Shown in pieces: positions 8,056 through 16,542 of a stretch of DNA of 64,000 nt. Under the pieces are notes generated by a model. That model did not search any database and was not told where the DNA came from. It saw only the letters and a list, made by a program, of their open reading frames with translations. The DNA comes from an uncultured Cytophagales bacterium (lineage in GTDB: Bacteria > Bacteroidota > Bacteroidia > Cytophagales > Cyclobacteriaceae), in the NCBI GenBank assembly GCA_913057175.1, contig CAJXNP010000006.1:1-64000 (forward strand), in the 5' to 3' direction. Numbering within the stretch: position 1 is the stretch's first letter; each line of letters opens with the position of its first letter. The position numbers were made by a program, and so were the translations under genes.

Positions 8056-8086
8056 GTCGTCCGACCACTCCAAGTGGTCAGACGAC
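8056..8086. repeat. 13-bp inverted repeat (REP-like)
   Basis: GTCGTCCGACCAC at 8056-8068 pairs with GTGGTCAGACGAC at 8074-8086 with one mismatch and a 5-base loop. The GTCTGACC core recalls the larger inverted repeat at 1567-1629. The following 250 bases up to 8339 hold no gene that I can support. Confidence 0.6.
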
Positions 8087-8339
8087 TTTCATGCCTGTGG
8101 GTGAATTCCCTCATTCATGAAAGTTTTATTATTCCAATCCAATTTTCTCCTCGATGAGAAAAGCCCATTTAATCCAAAAAGATAACTTACCCAAAATATT
8201 GGACGAGGATCTGAAAAATGATTATTTGTCCTTGACTTGGTAAATGAAAGAATTATCTTTCATGATCTTGTGTTAAGTTAATTATACTGGTGATTGTGTG
8301 ATTACAAATCGATCGCCAAATCCATTATAGTTTTTAAAA

Positions 8340-11300
8340 ATGATCAATAACTTTCAAGTCCTCATTTTTTTCACTTTTATAGCACTTTTTCCAGTTGTGG
8401 TTAAAGGTCAGGCGAAGAAACACTTCACACTATTGGATCCTTCCCATACCAATATTTACTTCAGTAATGATTTAAGTGACACCAAGGAAGACAACATCAT
8501 GTTCTATTCAAATTTTTATGGAGGAGCAGGCGTTGGTATCGGGGACATCAATAATGATGGATTACAGGATATCTATTTTGCAGGCAACCAGGTTGGGGAC
8601 AAGCTTTACCTGAACAAGGGCAATCTTGTGTTTGAAGACATCACGGAAAAAGCGGGGATCCTGGATAACGGCGGATGGTCGTCAGGGATAATAATTGGGG
8701 ATATCAATCAGGATGGCTTTCAGGATATTTACGTGACGAGGGAGCTTTATGACTACAAGGAAGATCTTCGAAGGAATAATTTATATCTGAACAACGGAAA
8801 TGAAACGTTCACTGAATGTGCAGAAAAGTACGGTCTGGATGACAGCGAAAGGACACGGCATGCGACTTTTATCGACTATGACAAGGATGGGGATCTGGAT
8901 ATTTTTCTTTTAAATCAACCACCGAATCCCGGGGACTTTTCTGCGTTCAAAAATACGGAATTACTTCAGCCAAAATACAGTCCACGGTTAATGGAAAACA
9001 GGGGTGAAATTTTCGTGGATGTTACACAGGAAGCAGGTTTATTGAAAGCCGGTTTTCCGAATAGTGTCACTGCCGCAGATTTCAATAACGATGGCTGGAC
9101 AGATCTGTTTATTGCGAATGATTTCTACGCACGCGATTTTATTTACATCAATCAGGGCGATGGAACATTTACAGATAAGGCCTACGAAATGACCAACCAC
9201 ATATCTTTCAGTAGCATGGGAATTGATGCCGGGGATATCAACAATGACGGTTGGCTGGATGTGATGGTATTGGATATGGTTGCCGAGGATAACTTTCGTA
9301 GAAAAAGCAACATGAGCGGAATGCCGAAAGACCAGTTCATGAAGGTGGGGAAGGAAGACGGGCATTATCAATACATGTACAACATGCTGTTTTTAAACAA
9401 TGGGGCCGGGTATTTCAGGGAAATAGCTCAATTCGCCGATGTAGATGCTACGGACTGGAGCTGGTCGGTCCTCTTTGCTGATTTGGACAATGACGGCTGG
9501 CAGGATATTCACATTACAAACGGATTGATGCGGGATATTCGAAATAATGATGCGGCAAGGATTTACCCAAAATACCTGGATGGAAAGGTTCAGGAATATC
9601 TTGCAGAAAACCCCGATGCCGGAGAAGTTTCATTGTGGGACATTGTTGATATTGAAGAGGCGATGAATATATCTCCATCCGTCAAGATCCCGAATTATAC
9701 CTACAAAAATAACCGGGACCTCACTTTTCAAAACGTCAGCGAATCGTGGGGCCTGGATCAGCTAAGTTTTTCCAATGGATCCGCTTATGCCGATTTGGAC
9801 AATGATGGAGATCTGGATCTGGTGGTCAATAATATCAATGATGCTGCATTTGTCTATAAAAATAATGCGGAGAGTATTTCCGGAACGAATTATTTTCGTG
9901 TAGTACCTGTGGCAGATCAGCCGGGAGTCACAGCGCTCAATTCCAAAGTCTGGATAGAAAACGACGATAAGAAGCAATATTTCGAAATCACAAGTGTGCG
10001 GGGCATGTATTCAACAAGTGAACACATTGCCCATTTTGGGCTGGGCTCAGCATCAAAAGTTCAAAAAGTGACCGTGCAATGGCCGGATGAGAAAGTTAAC
10101 ATTCTAAAAAACCAAAAAGCGAATCAAGTCATCGAGGTGAAATACAGTGATGCAAAATCATTGAATATTAAAGAAGAAACTGATCCTAAACCACTGTTTA
10201 CAGAAGTTTCGGAACAATTAGGTTTGGTAGTAAAGCATAACGAGAATCCGTTTGATGATTTTGAAAAACAATTGATGCTACCTCACCGACTTTCTGATCA
10301 GGGACCATGCATGGCAACCGGAGATGTTAACGGTGATGGATTGGATGATGTGTTTTTTGGAGGATCGGCCGGAACGGTCGGAAGGCTTTTTAATCAGAAA
10401 TCGGATGGTAGTTTCGGGGTGATCCCTTTTACTGAATTGTCGGAATCAAAAAAATGTGAAGATGTCGATGCTTTGTTTTTTGATTTGGATAATGACAATG
10501 ACCTCGATCTGTACATTGTGAGCGGAGGGAATGAGTACCGGGCTGGTTCTGACGAATACCAGGACCGGTTATATGTGAATGATGGCATTGGTAACTTTAC
10601 CAAAGTGGATGACAAAATGCCTGCACTTAAATCGAGTGGATCCCGGATCATTCCGGCTGATTACGATGGGGATGGTGATATGGATCTTTTCGTAGCCGGC
10701 AGGCATACACCCTGGAAATATCCTGCTCCGACATCCAGCTATTTGTTGCGAAATGATAGGGGTATTTTGACGGATGTGACTGAGGAAATAGCCAGTGATC
10801 TCGTGGATATAGGTATGGTAAATGATGCCGTATGGGTGGATTATGATCAGGATGGAATGCTTGACCTGGCCTTGGCAGGCGAGTGGATGCCATTTACCGT
10901 TTTAAAAAACACGGATAATAAATTTGTCAACATGACAGATGGATTAGGTCTGGCCAATTCGAACGGGTGGTGGTTTAGCATTGATACCGCAGATATGGAT
11001 GGGGATGGTGATCCTGATTTTATTCTAGGAAATCTTGGACTGAATTTCGAATACAAAGCATCGGAAGAAAATCCATTTTATTCATATTACTATGATTTTG
11101 ATAATAATGGTACGGAGGATCTTGTTCTTGCATACGAGCAGGAAGGTCATTATTATCCTGTCAGGGAGCTAAACCGATCCATTCAGCAGGTTCCGTTGTT
11201 GGCCGGGAAGGTTAAATCCTATACAGAATTTGCAGGCCAGGATGTATATGAGATTTACGGTCAGGAAAACCTTAACAACGCTCAGCAAAATGAAGCAAAA

Positions 11301-11696
11301 ACCTTTGCAAGCATGTATGTGGAGAATCTCGGCGGCGGAAAATTCGCATTACATGAACTTCCGAAAGAAGCACAACTTTTACCTATCAATGATCTAATCA
11401 TCGAAGATATTAATCAGGATGGACATTTGGACATCATCGCAGCAGGAAATTTATTCGGGATGGAAGTTGAAACTGTTCGGCCGGATGCCGGGGAAGGGTT
11501 GATTTTGATGGGCAATGGGAAAGGAAATTTTTCGCCTTTACCTTCAGCTAAGAGTGGGTTTTTTGTTCCGTTCGATGTGAAAAGAATTAAAAGTTTTGAA
11601 TATCAAGGCATGAGGATATTAATCGTCGGTTGCAATAATGACTTTTTCAGGTTTTTTAAACCCAGTAATGACAAGGCTTCCAATCTTGATAATTAA
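8340..11696 (+). CDS. Large secreted FG-GAP/VCBS repeat protein with ASPIC/UnbV domain
   Basis: 1118 aa with a cleavable signal peptide (hydrophobic to about residue 20, then VVKGQAKK). At least thirteen calcium-binding FG-GAP-type loops are visible, such as DINNDGLQDIYFAG, DKDGDLDIFLL, DFNNDGWTDLFIAND, DLDNDGDLDLVVNN and DYDGDGDMDLFVAG. They should form two integrin-like beta-propellers. Between them, near residues 520-600, lies an ASPIC/UnbV segment (RGMYSTSEHIAHFGLG, VQWPDEK), followed by a second propeller start at EDVNGDGLDDVFFGG-like sequence. CRTAC1-like proteins of this design are abundant in Bacteroidota, exported, and of uncertain function (often linked to adhesion or glycan handling). 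Probably cotranscribed or coregulated with the next gene, 94 bases downstream. Confidence 0.88.
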   Translation: MINNFQVLIFFTFIALFPVVVKGQAKKHFTLLDPSHTNIYFSNDLSDTKEDNIMFYSNFYGGAGVGIGDINNDGLQDIYFAGNQVGDKLYLNKGNLVFEDITEKAGILDNGGWSSGIIIGDINQDGFQDIYVTRELYDYKEDLRRNNLYLNNGNETFTECAEKYGLDDSERTRHATFIDYDKDGDLDIFLLNQPPNPGDFSAFKNTELLQPKYSPRLMENRGEIFVDVTQEAGLLKAGFPNSVTAADFNNDGWTDLFIANDFYARDFIYINQGDGTFTDKAYEMTNHISFSSMGIDAGDINNDGWLDVMVLDMVAEDNFRRKSNMSGMPKDQFMKVGKEDGHYQYMYNMLFLNNGAGYFREIAQFADVDATDWSWSVLFADLDNDGWQDIHITNGLMRDIRNNDAARIYPKYLDGKVQEYLAENPDAGEVSLWDIVDIEEAMNISPSVKIPNYTYKNNRDLTFQNVSESWGLDQLSFSNGSAYADLDNDGDLDLVVNNINDAAFVYKNNAESISGTNYFRVVPVADQPGVTALNSKVWIENDDKKQYFEITSVRGMYSTSEHIAHFGLGSASKVQKVTVQWPDEKVNILKNQKANQVIEVKYSDAKSLNIKEETDPKPLFTEVSEQLGLVVKHNENPFDDFEKQLMLPHRLSDQGPCMATGDVNGDGLDDVFFGGSAGTVGRLFNQKSDGSFGVIPFTELSESKKCEDVDALFFDLDNDNDLDLYIVSGGNEYRAGSDEYQDRLYVNDGIGNFTKVDDKMPALKSSGSRIIPADYDGDGDMDLFVAGRHTPWKYPAPTSSYLLRNDRGILTDVTEEIASDLVDIGMVNDAVWVDYDQDGMLDLALAGEWMPFTVLKNTDNKFVNMTDGLGLANSNGWWFSIDTADMDGDGDPDFILGNLGLNFEYKASEENPFYSYYYDFDNNGTEDLVLAYEQEGHYYPVRELNRSIQQVPLLAGKVKSYTEFAGQDVYEIYGQENLNNAQQNEAKTFASMYVENLGGGKFALHELPKEAQLLPINDLIIEDINQDGHLDIIAAGNLFGMEVETVRPDAGEGLILMGNGKGNFSPLPSAKSGFFVPFDVKRIKSFEYQGMRILIVGCNNDFFRFFKPSNDKASNLDN

Positions 11697-11790
11697 AGAC
11701 ATCCATAAATAAAAATTATAATTGAGTGAAAGTGGACAGCAAGTCGTGTTTTGTTCATGCATTTTATAATTTTGAAGAATAATAAAAACC

Positions 11791-14700
11791 ATGATCATGG
11801 CATACCGAATATGCTTGCTGATTTCGCTGACCCTCATTCCTGTCTTTATTTTTACGAGTTGTAATTCTGATAAAAAGACAGGTTCAGAAACTTCTGATTC
11901 GGTAAAAGTAGGTGAAGACAATAGTAATCAACTGCATTCTGAAGTTCAATCAGCAAGGTCTTTAGGTTTGGCATATCTGGAGGAAAATGATCTGGAAAAT
12001 GCTGAAAAACAATTTATAAGAGTCAAAGAACTCGCACCCGAATCAGCAGATGGATATGCCAACCTCGGTGTGGTTTACCTTCGACAGGGAAAATACCCGG
12101 AAGCAGAAAGTATGCTCGAAAAAGCCTCCGTATTGGCGCCGCAAGATCCCGAGATCAGGATCAATCTGGCCAAAGCCTATGAGTTGAATGAAAAGGTTGA
12201 TGAGTCGCTTTTAGAATTGCAAAAGGGGGAGGAATCCTCGCCGGAACATGTTCAAACCCTCTATAACCTTGCTGAAAAATATGAAGAACAGTCAGATGAA
12301 AATTCTGTAGCCAGTTGGGGAAGTTACATGCAAAAAATTGTCCAGGTGGCTCCTTCGAATATAGTTGCCAGGCTATATCTCACCGAAGCTTTGATACGAT
12401 CGAACAAAGGCTCCGAAGCTTTGAAAAATCTGGAGGAAATGCAACAAATTTCCCCCGAATTCCCTCCTGAATCACGTGAGTATTTCATTCGGTCTATGGA
12501 ATTGTTGCAGACTCAAAAGGAAGAGGAAGCGCTGACTCAATTACTATATTTTCACAATATCTTAAAGTTAACACCTGAATATCAGGCTGGTATCAGGGAA
12601 CTAAAGGGCTCCGGAAATGATCAGGTTGGAGTACCTGTCATTTCTTTTCAAAAAGGATCGACTGTTTCATTATCTGACGACGAATCCATTCTCGATTACA
12701 TGACTTTTTCCGATGCCACATCCAGCGCCGGACTCAACATTATAAATGACCAGATTAGTCTTAAGGCAAATTCTGTTCATTCAATAATTTCAGGGGCAGA
12801 TATGGATAATGATGGGGATTTTGATTTGTACGTAAGCGGGTACGAGTCTGATAGACAGGAAACTTTCAGGTATTTGTTGCAAAGTGATTTTGGAAGGTAT
12901 AAGGATATTACATCCGGTTCCGGGATCTCCCATGCCGGAAAAGATCTATCGTCTGGGTTTTCTGATTACGATAATGATGGTTTCCTGGACATTTTCGTCT
13001 GCACACCAAAAGAAATTAAATTATACAGAAACATTGCAGAGGGGACATTCAGTGATGTCACATCAAAATCAAAATTAGCCGGCCAGGGGATTGAGTTTGT
13101 ATTTTTAGACCTGGATCAGGAAGGAGATCTGGACCTGCTTCTTGCACGAAAGGAAGCAAATATTTTATTCAGAAATAACGGTGATGGAACCTTTCTCAAA
13201 ATGGATGATCAGCAAACAGGCCTTCGTGCAGAAAGTGCTTTCACCGATATCGGATTCGGGGATATTGGCAACGATGGGGATCTGGATTTGGTGGTAATTT
13301 ATGAAAATGGAGAGGTTCAGGTACTTTCTAATTTGCGTTCGGGAAAATTTCAGGACATTACAAATGAAACAGGAATCGATACTTCCATGAAATATACAAA
13401 GGTAGAGGTATCGGACTTCAATAATGATGGACTGCTCGATATTTTCCTGATAACAATAAATGATGGCGTTCGGCTTTTTCAAAATGACGAGGATGGAAAA
13501 TATAATTTGTCTGAATTTTCCAATGCTATCAATCAAGAGATTGAAGGGATAGTTGTGAAGGATGTTTCTTTTTTCGATTTCGACAATGATGGCTTTGTTG
13601 ATCTTTTGTTGGCGGGTCAGCACGAAAATCCAAATGAAAGAGGTGTTGTTTTATTGCACAATGAAATCGACGGGTTTAAAAATGTCACGCATTTATTGCC
13701 GGAAGGAATTCTTAGTGGTAGAAATACATTGATAGCAGATTACAACCAGGATGGCGATCTCGATATTTTTCTGACCGAAATGGATGGTAAGGTCAGGTTA
13801 ATTCGAAACGATGGGGGTAATGCCAATCGTCATATCAATGTCAAACTGGTTGGCCTGCGAACAGGAAGTGGCAAGAATAATTATTTTGGCATCGGATCAA
13901 CCATCGAAGTCCGCGCTGGTGACCTTTACCAAAAAAAGGTGATCACCCATCCGGGAATTCATTTCGGTTTAGGCAATCGCGAAAAAGCAGATGTTGTCCG
14001 CATCCTTTGGACAAATGGTGTCGCGCAAAATATTTTTTCGCCGGGAAGCGATCAGGATCTCATCGAAGAGCAGGAATTGAAAGGAAGCTGCCCGTTTCTT
14101 TATACCTGGAACGGGGAGGAATTTGTTTTTGTGAAGGATATGATGTGGCGAAGCGCCCTGGGTATGCCACTTGGAATTATGGGTGAGGAAAAGAAATTGG
14201 CCTCACCGGAAGCCTCAAGGGAGTATCTTCTCATTCCAGGCGAATTGATCCAAAAGAAAGACGATGAATTATTAATTCAGATGACTTCAGAACTTTGGGA
14301 GACCATTTATAGCGATCAGATTGAATTAATTGCCGTGGATCACCCAAGCAACAAGGATATTTATGTGGATGAAAAATTTGTCGTGCCTCCCTATCCGGAA
14401 TTAAAAATATATCAGGTGGAGAAACAGCAATTACCTGTTTTAGCTAATGATGAGAGAAGAAATGATCTGATGGATTTAATATCCCGGAAAGATCATCAGT
14501 ATGTTTCCAATTTTCAAAGAGGAAAATACCAGGGAATAACTGAACTTCATGATCTTATAATTGATTTGGGTAGGGTAGAGGAAACCAATGATCTGCACCT
14601 ATTTATGAACGGATGGATCTTCCCAACTGATGCCAGCATCAATGTGGCACTGTCTCAATCCGACGATCTAAATATTCGATTTCCCTCATTAGAGGTGATC

Positions 14701-15387
14701 AATAAAGAAGGAAAATGGCAGGAAGTCTCATCCAATATTGGTTTCCCGTCCGGTAAAAATAAGACAGTTATTGTTGACTTGTCGGATAAATTCTTGTCAG
14801 AGCAAAGAAAAATCAGAATTCGAACCAATATGGAGATCTATTGGGACCACGTGTTTTTTGCAAAGGCTGAGAAGGCAGAAGTTAAAATGAAAAGAATGAA
14901 GCCAAAAGAGGCGAATCTGCATTACAGAGGCTTTTCAAGCAAATACAAACAGGGAGACCAGCATGGTCCGGACTGGTTTGACTACAACGAAGTTTCAAAG
15001 GATATAAAGTGGAGACACCTTTCGGGCAATTACACAAAATATGGTGATGTAACAGATTTGCTTCAGCGTGATGACAACATGTATGTCATATCAAACGCCG
15101 GAGATGAGATTACCATTTCATTTGATGCAAAGCAATTGCCGGAATTGCAAAATGGATGGGAGAGGGATTATTTAATTTACAGCGTTGGATGGGTGAAAGA
15201 CGGAGATTTAAATACTGTATCCGGATTTACAGTCGATCCATTACCTTTTCACAGGATGAAAAAATATCCATATGGCGACGATGAGCATTATCCTGACGAT
15301 GATCAGCACAATGAATATCTCCAAAAATATAATACCCGTGTGATTGACAATGATTCATTTATCAATGACCTGAAAACAACTCAATAA
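11791..15387 (+). CDS. TPR + FG-GAP + ASPIC/UnbV lipoprotein with extra C-terminal domain
   Basis: 1198 aa. Lipobox FIFTSC near residue 27 predicts a lipid anchor. Residues about 50-260 are TPR repeats (SLGLAYLEENDLENAEKQF, ANLGVVYLRQGKYPEAESML). About 330-680 holds seven FG-GAP loops (DMDNDGDFDLYVSG, DYDNDGFLDIFVC, DFNNDGLLDIFLI and others), then ASPIC/UnbV (HPGIHFGLGNREKADVVRILW). The last 430 residues begin CPFLYTWNGEEFVFVKDMMW and include LLIPGELIQKKDDELLIQM, ELWETIYSDQIELIAVDHP. This extra domain occurs in other TPR/ASPIC proteins but has no role known to me. A second in-frame ATG at 11797 is an equally good start. Confidence 0.88.
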   Translation: MIMAYRICLLISLTLIPVFIFTSCNSDKKTGSETSDSVKVGEDNSNQLHSEVQSARSLGLAYLEENDLENAEKQFIRVKELAPESADGYANLGVVYLRQGKYPEAESMLEKASVLAPQDPEIRINLAKAYELNEKVDESLLELQKGEESSPEHVQTLYNLAEKYEEQSDENSVASWGSYMQKIVQVAPSNIVARLYLTEALIRSNKGSEALKNLEEMQQISPEFPPESREYFIRSMELLQTQKEEEALTQLLYFHNILKLTPEYQAGIRELKGSGNDQVGVPVISFQKGSTVSLSDDESILDYMTFSDATSSAGLNIINDQISLKANSVHSIISGADMDNDGDFDLYVSGYESDRQETFRYLLQSDFGRYKDITSGSGISHAGKDLSSGFSDYDNDGFLDIFVCTPKEIKLYRNIAEGTFSDVTSKSKLAGQGIEFVFLDLDQEGDLDLLLARKEANILFRNNGDGTFLKMDDQQTGLRAESAFTDIGFGDIGNDGDLDLVVIYENGEVQVLSNLRSGKFQDITNETGIDTSMKYTKVEVSDFNNDGLLDIFLITINDGVRLFQNDEDGKYNLSEFSNAINQEIEGIVVKDVSFFDFDNDGFVDLLLAGQHENPNERGVVLLHNEIDGFKNVTHLLPEGILSGRNTLIADYNQDGDLDIFLTEMDGKVRLIRNDGGNANRHINVKLVGLRTGSGKNNYFGIGSTIEVRAGDLYQKKVITHPGIHFGLGNREKADVVRILWTNGVAQNIFSPGSDQDLIEEQELKGSCPFLYTWNGEEFVFVKDMMWRSALGMPLGIMGEEKKLASPEASREYLLIPGELIQKKDDELLIQMTSELWETIYSDQIELIAVDHPSNKDIYVDEKFVVPPYPELKIYQVEKQQLPVLANDERRNDLMDLISRKDHQYVSNFQRGKYQGITELHDLIIDLGRVEETNDLHLFMNGWIFPTDASINVALSQSDDLNIRFPSLEVINKEGKWQEVSSNIGFPSGKNKTVIVDLSDKFLSEQRKIRIRTNMEIYWDHVFFAKAEKAEVKMKRMKPKEANLHYRGFSSKYKQGDQHGPDWFDYNEVSKDIKWRHLSGNYTKYGDVTDLLQRDDNMYVISNAGDEITISFDAKQLPELQNGWERDYLIYSVGWVKDGDLNTVSGFTVDPLPFHRMKKYPYGDDEHYPDDDQHNEYLQKYNTRVIDNDSFINDLKTTQ

Positions 15388-15443
15388 TCGGTCAACTTAT
15401 CAGAGAATTGAGGTGTTTTATTTTGAACTGACGTAAAATGACA

Positions 15444-15535
15444 AAATTTTGACTTGAATTATACCATTAGTCTCCTCTTGAGAGGAGATTCAGAGGTGTG
15501 TTATTTTAAAAACTGAATGATTCAAGTCAAAATTT
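15444..15535. repeat. Nested inverted repeat between convergent genes
   Basis: AAATTTTGACTTGAAT at 15444-15459 is perfectly complementary to 15520-15535 (16 bp). Inside it TCTCCTCT/AGAGGAGA (15471-15488) forms another hairpin. The element fills the gap between the TPR/FG-GAP gene and hutG, which converge, so it may end both transcripts or be a non-autonomous repeat. Confidence 0.7.
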
Positions 15536-15571
15536 GAGTGTTCTATCGAACTCATGTTCTTTCAATCATTT

Positions 15572-16540
15572 TTAGTGGGAATTACTTATGATAAAATTAA
15601 TCAAGCCCGCTGCTAGCCTGGCCGTTCGATCATCCGTATCATAAACGGGATTGATTTCCGCAATGTCTATACTGATTAACTTTTCCGAGCGGCCAATTAG
15701 TTTGATGATTTCCATTCCGATTTCGATTGTAATGCCAAAAGGTGAAGGAGCGCTGACACCTGGCGCAATGGAAGAGGAAAATCCATCGAGATCCACTGAA
15801 AGATAGATCTTATCAACCTTTGCAAGAAAGTCTTCGATAACTTGGGATGCTTTTTCGAAACTCCATTGAGTCAGATCTTCATTGAGAATATAGTTCGCTC
15901 CGACGCTTTCTGCCGTTTCAAATAGTGATCTGGCATTGCTATGACGTTGAATTCCTAACGCTAAATAATGAAATTTTCCGGGTTCTGATTCCCTGGCAAT
16001 TTGGTAAAAAGGCGTTCCGGAATTAGCGCCATTTTCTGTCAGTCTTAGATCAAAATGAGCATCCATATTGATGATCCCAATCGATTGTCCAGGGCGTTTT
16101 TGATTGAGGAAACTTTTAATTCCCCGATAATGACCATAAGCAATATCGTGGCCTCCGCCCAATAAAACAGGGAATTGCCCCAAATCCAATAATTTTTCAA
16201 CTGTCTTGGAAAGCTCTTCCTGAGCATTTTCGAGATTGTGATCGGGACAAATGATGTCGCCTGTGTCAATTATCTGTGTTTGATCGTCCAGGTGATTAGC
16301 CGTTTTGGCAAGCATTTTACGGATGTGATCTGGTCCGTCCTGTGCTCCTGTTCGGCCTAAGTTTCTCCTCACACCTTCATCGCATGCGTATCCCAGCAGG
16401 GCAAAAGATCGTTGTCGCTCAGGATCAATGGCTTGTAATTCGTCAAACCTCTGGCAAATGATTTTTTCATGCAGGTATTGGTTTCCATTGGATTTGCGTC
16501 CTTTCCAAAGTGTGGGATTGGGTTTTTGATAGTATTCCAT
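15572..16540 (-). CDS. hutG: Formimidoylglutamase
   Basis: Arginase-superfamily, manganese-dependent enzyme of 322 aa that hydrolyses N-formimino-L-glutamate to glutamate and formamide, the last step of histidine breakdown. Metal ligands are visible: His131 in GGGHDIAYGHY; Asp160, His162 and Asp164 in INMDAHFDLR; and the late SVDLDGFS segment. The N-terminal GRTGAQDGPDHIR motif is usual for HutG. The start lies two bases after the hutU stop, so the two are cotranscribed. Agmatinase is a possible alternative by fold, but the hut context decides. Confidence 0.93.
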   Translation of the reverse strand: MEYYQKPNPTLWKGRKSNGNQYLHEKIICQRFDELQAIDPERQRSFALLGYACDEGVRRNLGRTGAQDGPDHIRKMLAKTANHLDDQTQIIDTGDIICPDHNLENAQEELSKTVEKLLDLGQFPVLLGGGHDIAYGHYRGIKSFLNQKRPGQSIGIINMDAHFDLRLTENGANSGTPFYQIARESEPGKFHYLALGIQRHSNARSLFETAESVGANYILNEDLTQWSFEKASQVIEDFLAKVDKIYLSVDLDGFSSSIAPGVSAPSPFGITIEIGMEIIKLIGRSEKLISIDIAEINPVYDTDDRTARLAAGLINFIISNSH

Positions 16541-16542
16541 AG

